5,477 nt of DNA from Chloroflexota bacterium (GTDB taxonomy: Bacteria > Chloroflexota > Anaerolineae > Anaerolineales > Villigracilaceae): assembly GCA_016875755.1 (NCBI GenBank), contig VGOX01000180.1:1-5477 (forward strand), given 5' to 3'. The notes under the pieces are model-generated. The model was given only the letters and a program-made list of their open reading frames with translations. It was not told where the DNA came from and searched no databases. Position numbers and translations under genes: made by a program. Position 1 is the stretch's first letter. Every line of letters begins with the position of its first letter. This document shows, piece after piece, positions 1 through 5,477 of this stretch.

Positions 1-1248
1 GAAGCCCAAGCCGCCGAAGTGGAAAAGGTCAAGCGTTCACAATCAGGCATGATCGTTGAACCCATCAGCTTGCAGCCCGACGCGCCTCTCAGCAAAGCCG
101 AAGAGATCATGTCCACCTATCACATTAGCGGCGTGCCGATCACAGATGAGCATGGCAAGCTTGTCGGCATCCTCACCAACCGCGATATCCGCTTTGTCGA
201 GCCGTCCGATTACAACCTGCCCGTTAGCCAGTTCATGACGGGCGGAGAAAAACTCGTCACCGCCAAAGTGGGCATCTCTGCCAAAGACGCTCAGGACATT
301 CTGCAAAAGTATCGCATCGAAAAACTTCCACTTGTCGATGAGCATGGCATCCTCAAAGGTTTGCTCACCGTCAAGGATATTCAAAAAGCGCGCGACTATC
401 CCAATGCCTCCACCGACTCCAAAGGACGTCTCATTGTTGGCGCAGCTGTCGGTGTGGGCAAGGATGTCGAAACCCGCGTTGACCTCATGCTCAAAGCAGG
501 CGTGGATGTGGTCACCATCGACACCGCGCACGGACATTCCAAAGGTGTGCTTGAAGCCATTCGCCGCATCAAAGGCGCATGGAAAGACCTGCCCATCTTC
601 GCTGGTAACGTGGTCACAGCCGAAGGCGTGGATGCACTCGTCGAAGCAGGAGCATACGCAATCAAAGTCGGAGTCGGGGCGGGTTCCATCTGCACCACCC
701 GCATCGTATCGGGCGCGGGCATGCCGCAAGTCTCCGCCATCTTCGAATGTTCACGCGCTGCGCAAAAGCATGGCGTCGCCATCATCGCCGATGGCGGCAT
801 CAAGTTCAGCGTCGACATCGTCAAAGCCATCGTCGCGGGCGGCAATGCCGTCATGCTTGGAAGTCTGCTCGCGGGTCTTGAAGAAGCGCCTGGCGAAGTG
901 ATGATGTATGAAGGGCGCCGCTTCAAGGAATATCGCGGCATGGGCAGCCTCGGCGCGATGAAAGGTTACGGCGTTGACCGCTATGCGACGGGTCAAAGTG
1001 GTAGCGGCAAACTTGTGCCCGAAGGCATTGAAGGTCGTGTGCCGTATAAAGGCGCGCTCGGCGAATATGTCTATCAACTCGTCGGTGGTCTGCGCTCGGG
1101 CATGGGCTATGCGGGCGCAGCCTCGCTCGAAGACCTGCGCACCAAGACCCGCCTCACGCGCATCACCAACGCAGGTCTTATCGAAAGCCACCCGCATGAT
1201 GTTATTATTACGAAGGAAGCCCCGAATTATCAGTTGAGCCAACGATAA
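1..1248 (+). CDS. guaB: IMP dehydrogenase, 5'-truncated by the window edge
   Basis: This enzyme oxidises IMP to XMP with NAD+, the first committed and usually rate-limiting step of GMP synthesis in the cytoplasm. About 415 residues are visible. By alignment from memory with E. coli GuaB, some 75 N-terminal residues lie off the left edge. The reading frame is open from base 1 (EAQAAEVEKVKRS) and already matches the family, so the GTG at 19 is internal and not the start. Two CBS domains follow (about 49-205 and 235-390), then the rest of the TIM barrel. The active-site loop KVGVGAGSICTT has its catalytic Cys codon at 691-693. Also visible are the IMP-binding ADGGIKFS (Asp 790-792), the YRGMGSLGAM strand (931-960) and the mobile flap with the Arg-Tyr pair at 979-984, followed by KLVPEGIEGRVPYKG. 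The C-terminus ESHPHDVIITKEAPNYQLS is typical. purB starts 3 bases after the stop, so co-transcription is likely. The identification is secure; no frameshift is seen. Confidence 0.97.
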   Translation, partial: EAQAAEVEKVKRSQSGMIVEPISLQPDAPLSKAEEIMSTYHISGVPITDEHGKLVGILTNRDIRFVEPSDYNLPVSQFMTGGEKLVTAKVGISAKDAQDILQKYRIEKLPLVDEHGILKGLLTVKDIQKARDYPNASTDSKGRLIVGAAVGVGKDVETRVDLMLKAGVDVVTIDTAHGHSKGVLEAIRRIKGAWKDLPIFAGNVVTAEGVDALVEAGAYAIKVGVGAGSICTTRIVSGAGMPQVSAIFECSRAAQKHGVAIIADGGIKFSVDIVKAIVAGGNAVMLGSLLAGLEEAPGEVMMYEGRRFKEYRGMGSLGAMKGYGVDRYATGQSGSGKLVPEGIEGRVPYKGALGEYVYQLVGGLRSGMGYAGAASLEDLRTKTRLTRITNAGLIESHPHDVIITKEAPNYQLSQR

Positions 1249-1251
1249 CAA

Positions 1252-2607
1252 ATGACCCTACATTTACTCTCTCCTTTGGATGGACGCTACGCCGAGACCA
1301 CTGCGCCTCTGCGGGATCACTTCTCCGAGTTTGCTTTTCTACGCGACAGAGTGCGCGTCGAACTTAACTTTTTGCCTGCGCTTTCCAAAACAGGCTTGGT
1401 GCGCCCCCTAAGCGACTCTGAGTCCGCGCACCTCGAAGAGGTTCTGAATAATTTCTCAGACGCCGACGCAGAACTGATCCTCGAATACGAACGCAAGACT
1501 CGTCACGACGTCAAAGCCATTGAGTATTTCATCCAAAGCAAATTGCAGGGAACCTCACTCGAAGGTCTGATCCCGTGGATTCACTTCGGCTTGACCTCCG
1601 AAGACACCAACAGTGTAGGTCAAGCTATTGCATTGAAAGAATCGAGAGACAAAGTCATTCTCCCGAATATCGAAACTCTACTATCGAAACTTTCTGATTT
1701 TGCTCTCAAATACAAATCCACCCCCATGCTCGCCCGCACGCATGGACAGTTCGCAGTCCCCACTACACTGGGAAAAGAAATCGCTGTCTACATCGCGCGC
1801 CTCAAAAAGACTCGCGACGAGATCGCTTCCCACAAATTCGAAGCCAAGTTGACGGGCGCCGTTGGCAACTTCAATGCCTTGCAATCCGCTGTCCCCAATG
1901 TGGATTGGATTTCCGTCAGCAAAGAATTCGTCTCCAGTTTTGGGCTTGAGCCAAACTTGCTGACCACCCAAATCCTCCCCTACGATAATTGGGTGCGCTA
2001 CTTCGACCTCATCCGTTTGACCAATTCTATTTTGACTGATTTCGCTCAAGACATCTGGCGTTATATCAGCGACGGTTATCTCAAACAAGCCGTCGTTGCG
2101 GGCGAAGTCGGTTCGTCCACCATGCCGCAGAAGGTCAACCCGATTGACTTTGAAAATGCCGAAGGCAATCTCGGTGTGGCGAATTCGCTCTTTACACACT
2201 ACGCCAAAAAGTTGACCGTCTCACGCTTGCAGCGCGACCTCTCCGACTCCACTGTCCGACGCACGTTTGGCACAGCGTTGGGTCACAGCCTGTTGGCATG
2301 GACCAACTTCCAGCGAGGTTTGAAGCGCATTGCTCCTGATGAGGAAAAACTCACAGCCGAGTTAAATGCCCATTGGGAAGTCGTCTCCGAAGGCGCACAA
2401 ACCATCCTGCGCGCTGCGGGAAAATCAGACGCGTATGAATCGCTCAAAGACCAAACCCGCGGACGAGTCCTCACTGAGTCCGATTACAAGACTTGGTGTA
2501 ATTCGATTGATGTGGATGAACCAACACGCGAAAAGTTAAAGGCTCTCTCACCAGAAAGTTATATCGGGCTGGCGGTTGAATTAACGGAACAAATTGTAAA
2601 AATATAA
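1252..2607 (+). CDS. purB: Adenylosuccinate lyase (E. coli-type PurB)
   Basis: This is a cytoplasmic homotetrameric lyase of the fumarase/aspartase superfamily that acts twice in purine synthesis. It cleaves SAICAR to AICAR plus fumarate, and adenylosuccinate to AMP plus fumarate. The product is 451 residues against 456 in E. coli and aligns along its full length with that subtype rather than the shorter B. subtilis type. Visible signatures are SPLDGRY (residues 7-13, nucleotide phosphate binding), TRHDVKAIEYF (83-93), TSED (115-118), RTHGQ with the probable general acid His164, and the superfamily signature GSSTMPQKVNP (287-297), whose serine pair 288/289 contains the catalytic base. GNLGVANSLF and SRLQRDLSDSTVRR follow. 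The signature has Gln293 where E. coli has His, which the pattern tolerates. The ATG at 1252 begins the homology and lies 3 bases after the guaB stop. No strong Shine-Dalgarno precedes it, so translational coupling to guaB is likely. A terminator hairpin follows immediately. Confidence 0.97.
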   Translation: MTLHLLSPLDGRYAETTAPLRDHFSEFAFLRDRVRVELNFLPALSKTGLVRPLSDSESAHLEEVLNNFSDADAELILEYERKTRHDVKAIEYFIQSKLQGTSLEGLIPWIHFGLTSEDTNSVGQAIALKESRDKVILPNIETLLSKLSDFALKYKSTPMLARTHGQFAVPTTLGKEIAVYIARLKKTRDEIASHKFEAKLTGAVGNFNALQSAVPNVDWISVSKEFVSSFGLEPNLLTTQILPYDNWVRYFDLIRLTNSILTDFAQDIWRYISDGYLKQAVVAGEVGSSTMPQKVNPIDFENAEGNLGVANSLFTHYAKKLTVSRLQRDLSDSTVRRTFGTALGHSLLAWTNFQRGLKRIAPDEEKLTAELNAHWEVVSEGAQTILRAAGKSDAYESLKDQTRGRVLTESDYKTWCNSIDVDEPTREKLKALSPESYIGLAVELTEQIVKI

Positions 2608-2609
2608 TG

Positions 2610-2639
2610 AAAAGCCTCTCCAATTGGAGAGGCTTTTTT
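2610..2639. terminator. Bidirectional rho-independent terminator
   Basis: A perfect 12-bp inverted repeat (arms 2610-2621 and 2626-2637, core GCCTCTCC/GGAGAGGC) encloses an AATT loop. Six T's (2634-2639) close it on the + strand. Read on the - strand, the A-run 2610-2613 gives four T's. It starts 2 bases after the purB stop and lies 14 bases beyond the livM stop, between convergent genes. It should end the guaB-purB transcript efficiently and the liv transcript with a weaker U-tract. Confidence 0.93.
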
Positions 2640-2653
2640 GAATGAGAGGGCAC

Positions 2654-3688
2654 TTACTTATTAAACTTCGCAAGCAGACGTTCCCAGCCCTGCTTGATCT
2701 GTAAGGACTTCAATCGCCACGTACCAACAATGCCGTACGGGATGAATAACACGAATAGCACGTAGATCGCACCATTGATGAAACTGGCGCTCTCGCCGAT
2801 ATAGCGGCGCAGACCGTAATCCAGCAAGCGGAAGACGATGGCGCCGACAAATGCACCGTTGAGCGTGCCAACACCGCCGATGAGCAGAATCAAGAGCGCC
2901 GCGACGGTATACCCAAGCCCAGCTGTATTTGGGCTGACAATGGGTTGGTAGAGCGTGTGCAAAAATCCAGCCAGTGCCGCAGTAAGGGAGGAAAGCAAAA
3001 GCGCGGCAAGTTTGAAATAGAAGGTGTTGTATCCAAGCATCTGGGCGCGCCCTTCGTTCTCGCGAATGGCAACGCATACCCGTCCCGTTGGAGAGTTGAC
3101 GAAACGCTGGTACAGCAAATAGATCAGCACCATCACAGTCAATGCCATAAAGTAGAAGCGTAGGCGTTCATTGGCAGGGCTGATGAACGCAGGCACGATC
3201 ACGCCTTGCAGACCCACATCTGCACCTGTATATTCGCCAAACTCACTGGACATGACCAAAATATGAAAGACGGAACCAAGTCCCAAAGTGACGAGCGCAA
3301 AGGTAATGCCCTTCACGCGCGGCAATACCAACCCGAACAGCAGGGCTTGCACCACCGAAGCGACCACCAGCCAGCCCAATGTGGCTGGCAGAGACAAGCC
3401 GAAACTCTTGATGGCGATGCCCGTCAGGTATGCGCCGACGGCGAAGAACATGGAATGCCCAAACGAGAGCAAGCCAGTAATGCCGAAGATGACGTCAAAA
3501 CTCAGGGCGTAAATGGTGAGAATGAATATCTCGATGGCAAGACCCTGAATGAATTTGGATTGCCCGTTGCCGTTGACAAATACATCCGCGGGGGAAGCTC
3601 CATTAAATAAGCCAACGATGAACGGTAAAAGAATGAGCAGGAGCAGGGTGAGAAATGAACCACGGTGGGAGATTAAAAAGTTTTTCAT
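2654..3688 (-). CDS. livM: Branched-chain amino acid ABC transporter permease LivM
   Basis: This is an inner-membrane permease subunit of a Liv/HAAT-family importer, expected to pair with LivH and the ATPases LivG and LivF. From the ATG at 3688 it has 344 residues, within the family's common range though shorter than E. coli LivM. It has an N-terminal hydrophobic segment (about 12-28), then the LivM hallmark GITGLLSFGHSMFFAVGAY (69-87) and YTGADVGLQGV (153-163). The cytoplasmic ATPase-coupling loop is SPTGRVCVAIRENEGRAQMLGYN (199-221), and GGVGTLNGAFVGA (271-283) follows. Several further hydrophobic segments fit a multi-pass protein. A TTG at 3712 would add eight residues (MGRRNRTD) and overlap livH by 17 bases. 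It has no Shine-Dalgarno, whereas AAGGA lies 11 bases before the ATG, so I chose the ATG. It is the last gene of its operon; its stop is 46 bases from the purB stop. The exact substrate (Leu/Ile/Val, another amino acid, or an amide) cannot be read from a permease. Confidence 0.92.
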   Translation of the reverse strand: MKNFLISHRGSFLTLLLLILLPFIVGLFNGASPADVFVNGNGQSKFIQGLAIEIFILTIYALSFDVIFGITGLLSFGHSMFFAVGAYLTGIAIKSFGLSLPATLGWLVVASVVQALLFGLVLPRVKGITFALVTLGLGSVFHILVMSSEFGEYTGADVGLQGVIVPAFISPANERLRFYFMALTVMVLIYLLYQRFVNSPTGRVCVAIRENEGRAQMLGYNTFYFKLAALLLSSLTAALAGFLHTLYQPIVSPNTAGLGYTVAALLILLIGGVGTLNGAFVGAIVFRLLDYGLRRYIGESASFINGAIYVLFVLFIPYGIVGTWRLKSLQIKQGWERLLAKFNK

Positions 3689-3695
3689 GTCGGTT

Positions 3696-5240
3696 CTATT
3701 CCTTCTTCCCAAGCAAGCCGTTCGGCAGGAGGAGCAAAATGATCACCATCAACATCACCGTTGAGGCAGGGACGAGCGGCGGGGTGGGTTTGAAGATGAT
3801 CTCTGTAAACGGAATGGCAATGCCGATCTGCCCGTATTTGATGATGAACTGCTGGATCATCCCCACGATCACCGAGCCGAGTGCCGCGCCAGGGTAACTG
3901 GTCAGACCGCCAATGGCAAGCGCGATGAGCGCATTGAGCAGCAGACTCTCGCCCATCAGGTTTGAAAGTCCCATCGAGGGAGCGGCGAGTACACCGCCTA
4001 ATGAAGCGAGTCCCACACCAAGCGCGAAGACCATGGTGAACACGCGGCGCACGTTGATGCCGAGCGCTTCCACCATCTGGCTATCCTGCACACCAGCGCG
4101 GATGATCATACCAAGGCGGGTACGTTGCAGCAAAATCCAGATCGAGATCAACACCACCAGCCCCACGATCGGGATGAAGATTTCGTTATACACACGCACA
4201 CGTCCATCAAGAAGCAGAATGGTCGAGCAATTGTTTGCCCACCAATCGGCGAAGTTCGTCGCAGGGCAAGCACCGCCTGTACCATTGAAGAAGGCGGGTT
4301 TGGGCATCACAAATTCGGGGCGTCCCCAAATGGCGCGTACCATTTCGATACCGATGGCGCTCATGCCGAGTGTGAGCATCAACTGATAGATCGGACGGCT
4401 GTACAACGGACGAATGAGCGTGGCTTCCATCACACCGCCGAGGGCAACGCCGCTCAGTGTGGCAACCAACACCGCCACAAAGAACAGCCAGTTGGAACTC
4501 AAGCCGTATAGGAACGTTGTCATTGCATCGTTGAATGCCACACCGACAACAGCAATAATCAGCGCAATCGCGATGCTGATGAAATTCTTCCACGATAAGC
4601 GAACGGTACGCGGCGAATTATCAAACAATGAAATGCCAAATGCGCCGATGATACTGGCAAGCAGCAACCCGATGAACGCGCTCGGCATGGTCACTTCGGT
4701 GAACGCGGCGGGCATCACAGGCAGGCGCGCGCCCGAATCAGCCATGAAAGAAAACGTGACGGGGCTTTGGGCGTAGTTCTCCACATCCCAAATGGCGATG
4801 GGGAAACGGGGAAGAATCCAGCCGAAGAGGAGAATCGAGACGAGGATCAAAGCCCAGGGGAGAATCCGCTTCATACTTAAGCCGAGCCTGATTCGGCTTG
4901 CGAGAAGCGGGTACACATCCCCAAGCGCAAACCCCGAAACGATCAACGCCAGCGGGGTCAACAAATCCACAAAGGTATCGGGGCGGACGACGACCGTCCA
5001 GCCCATGTATGCGCCAATCATGAAGAGCGTGCCATGCGCAAGGTTGAGGACGTCGAGCAGACCGAAGATGAGCGAGAAACCCGATGCCACGAGGAAGGTG
5101 ATGGAGCCGACTGCGAGACCGCGCAGGAGCGTGATGACGAAATCTTTTTTCTCCATGCCTTGTGCGGCGGCGGTGAGAAAGACTGCCATCACCAGCACGG
5201 TTACAAGCATGACGATGTTTTTACGAAGGAAGGAGTTCAT
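3696..5240 (-). CDS. livH: Branched-chain amino acid ABC transporter permease LivH, expanded form
   Basis: This is the second permease of the same importer. LivH-family landmarks are GLAVGSITFLVASGFSLIFG (41-60), LLDVLNLAHGTLFMIGAY (61-78), GGVMEATLIRPLYSRP (268-283), LTLGMSAIGIEM (289-300), the cytoplasmic coupling loop RTRLGMIIRAGVQDSQMVEALGINVRR (373-399), and AIGGLTSYPGAALGSVIVG (442-460) with a C-terminal LLLLPNGLLGKKE. The product is 514 residues; typical LivH has about 290-310. The excess comes from an extra hydrophobic N-terminus (1-28), an internal insertion (about 85-250) with some four additional membrane segments, and a longer external loop (305-352). The frame is uninterrupted, so it is not two genes or a frameshift. 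The ATG at 5240 is one base after the livF stop and has GGGAG nine bases upstream. A start at Met29 (5156) would remove the N-terminal extension but has only AAGG almost touching it. The long UrtB urea permeases are extended before the NLAHG motif, not after it, so UrtB is unlikely. Confidence 0.9.
   Translation of the reverse strand: MNSFLRKNIVMLVTVLVMAVFLTAAAQGMEKKDFVITLLRGLAVGSITFLVASGFSLIFGLLDVLNLAHGTLFMIGAYMGWTVVVRPDTFVDLLTPLALIVSGFALGDVYPLLASRIRLGLSMKRILPWALILVSILLFGWILPRFPIAIWDVENYAQSPVTFSFMADSGARLPVMPAAFTEVTMPSAFIGLLLASIIGAFGISLFDNSPRTVRLSWKNFISIAIALIIAVVGVAFNDAMTTFLYGLSSNWLFFVAVLVATLSGVALGGVMEATLIRPLYSRPIYQLMLTLGMSAIGIEMVRAIWGRPEFVMPKPAFFNGTGGACPATNFADWWANNCSTILLLDGRVRVYNEIFIPIVGLVVLISIWILLQRTRLGMIIRAGVQDSQMVEALGINVRRVFTMVFALGVGLASLGGVLAAPSMGLSNLMGESLLLNALIALAIGGLTSYPGAALGSVIVGMIQQFIIKYGQIGIAIPFTEIIFKPTPPLVPASTVMLMVIILLLLPNGLLGKKE
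3700..3704 (-). promoter_or_regulatory. Ribosome binding site of livM
   Basis: AAGGA on the - strand lies within the terminal Lys-Glu codons of livH, 11 bases before the ATG at 3688. The spacing is a little long, but this is the only plausible site. It favours ATG 3688 over TTG 3712. Confidence 0.55.
4185..4325 (-). other. Enlarged external loop of LivH with two cysteines
   Basis: This covers LivH residues 306-352, between the LTLGMSAIGIEM helix and the next hydrophobic segment (about 353-371). It contains GACPATNFADWWANNC with Cys325 and Cys338, the only cysteines in the 514-residue protein. The RPLYSRP loop before it and the RTRLG coupling loop after it are cytoplasmic in the family, so this loop should face outward. 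A disulfide is possible but is an inference. Confidence 0.6.
4491..4988 (-). other. Internal insertion in LivH with extra predicted membrane segments
   Basis: This covers LivH residues about 85-250. It falls between the conserved AHGTLFMIGAY helix and the helix that leads into GGVMEATLIRPLYSRP, which are only some 30 residues apart in ordinary LivH. By eye it has hydrophobic segments at about 92-112, 126-145, 186-206 and 218-236. The loops around 116-125 and 207-218 are rich in Arg/Lys, while 146-185 and 237-248 hold almost no positive charge. By the positive-inside rule the four segments form two hairpins, which leaves the topology of the conserved core unchanged. I recognise no known domain in it. 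Confidence 0.7.
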
Positions 5241-5241
5241 G

Positions 5242-5477
5242 TTATGCCGCTCCCAAGAAACGATGAATGGCGGCCTTGTCGGCGGCGAGGTCTTTCATTT
5301 TGCCGTCCTGCACCGAGCGCCCTTCTTCGATGATGACATAGTATTCAGCCAGATGGCTGGCAACGAGAAAATTTTGCTCGACGAGAATGATGGTTGATTC
5401 TTTGGAAAGTTCACGAATGGCAGCCATCATGGCTTCGATGAGGACAGGCGCAAGACCTTCACTGGGTTCGTCGATAA
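5242..5477 (-). CDS. livF: Branched-chain amino acid ABC transporter ATP-binding protein LivF, C-terminal part
   Basis: Only the last 77 residues are in the window; the gene begins beyond the right edge. The frame enters with the Walker B region IDEPSEGLAP (from 5475 leftward; the catalytic Glu of IDEP is at 5467-5469), which includes the D-loop. ILVEQNFLVASHLAEYYVIIEEGR follows. In the VEQN motif a Gln (5374-5376) occupies the place where LivG and most ABC ATPases have the switch His. This and the FLGAA ending, like the YLG ending common in LivF, point to LivF rather than LivG. It would hydrolyse ATP at the cytoplasmic face to drive import through LivH/LivM. The gene stops one base before the livH ATG and its last codons hold the livH ribosome binding site. 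An ATG at 5430 is internal and is not the start. Confidence 0.9.
   Translation of the reverse strand, partial: IDEPSEGLAPVLIEAMMAAIRELSKESTIILVEQNFLVASHLAEYYVIIEEGRSVQDGKMKDLAADKAAIHRFLGAA
5250..5254 (-). promoter_or_regulatory. Ribosome binding site of livH
   Basis: GGGAG on the - strand lies nine bases before the livH ATG (5240), inside the last codons of livF. It decides the livH start in favour of 5240 over Met29 at 5156. With the 1-base gap it suggests translational coupling of livF and livH. Confidence 0.7.

Noticed and set aside
19..21. GTG as the start codon of guaB
   Set aside because: The frame is open to base 1 and the residues before it (EAQAAE) match the family just ahead of the CBS domains. 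The barrel's N-terminal strands would be missing from a protein starting here.
43..729. 228-codon open frame on the - strand opposite guaB
   Set aside because: It overlaps a secure guaB, resembles no known protein and has no ribosome site. It is a by-product of the GC-rich codon use of guaB.
1681..2199. 172-codon open frame on the - strand opposite purB
   Set aside because: It is fully inside purB in antisense with no recognisable motif and no separate context.
2471..2653. 60-codon - strand frame running through the terminator into purB
   Set aside because: It reads across the hairpin and antisense to purB and has no family resemblance. It is probably chance.
3206..3610. 134-codon + strand frame opposite livM
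   Set aside because: It has a low-complexity polar composition (many Gln, His, Asp) typical of the reverse of a membrane protein gene. livM is clearly the real gene.
3689..3712. TTG start giving livM eight more residues
   Set aside because: There is no Shine-Dalgarno before the TTG, and it would overlap livH by 17 bases. The ATG at 3688 has AAGGA upstream.
4879..4899. 7-bp inverted repeat AAGCCGA/TCGGCTT inside livH
   Set aside because: It is short, has a 7-base loop and no T-run, and lies within coding sequence. One such repeat is expected by chance in several kilobases.
3696..5240. LivH as a UrtB-type urea permease because of its length
   Set aside because: The extra length of UrtB precedes the NLAHG motif. 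Here the motif is at residues 66-70 and the insertion follows it. The neighbouring ATPase end also looks like LivF, not UrtE.
4792..5397. 201-codon + strand frame opposite livH and the livF end
   Set aside because: It spans the junction of two secure genes in antisense and its composition is very Arg/Lys/Thr-rich. No motif is recognised.

Overview
The window looks like ordinary bacterial chromosome of moderate GC with little non-coding DNA. It holds two gene blocks that converge on one shared terminator. No RNA gene, mobile element, CRISPR array or phage gene is visible. The organism cannot be named from this sequence. The E. coli-type PurB, bacterial CBS-containing IMP dehydrogenase and Liv-type ABC transporter are widespread. 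A Chloroflexota (Anaerolineae-like) source is only a weak impression.

Left block, + strand (1-2607): the 3' part of guaB (IMP dehydrogenase; its start lies off the left edge) is followed after 3 bases by complete purB (adenylosuccinate lyase). The two enzymes sit at the IMP branch point. GuaB takes IMP toward GMP. PurB releases AICAR on the way to IMP and later AMP from adenylosuccinate. The spacing suggests one transcript.

Middle (2608-2653): the only gap between the blocks, 46 bases, holds a 12-bp perfect hairpin with a T-run on the + strand and a shorter T-run on the - strand. It probably ends both convergent transcripts.

Right block, - strand (5477-2654, read leftward): the 3' end of a livF-type ATPase gene (cut by the window edge), then livH, then livM. 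These are the ATPase and two membrane permeases of a branched-chain amino acid (HAAT family) importer. Spacing is 1 base between livF and livH and 7 bases between livH and livM. Ribosome binding sites lie inside the last codons of each upstream gene. livG, the substrate-binding protein gene and the promoter must lie off the right edge or elsewhere.

The one clearly non-standard element is LivH. At 514 residues it is about 200 longer than the usual 290-310. It carries an extra N-terminal hydrophobic segment, an internal insertion of roughly 165 residues with about four extra predicted membrane segments, and an enlarged external loop that holds the protein's only two cysteines. Everything else is typical housekeeping and transport content.
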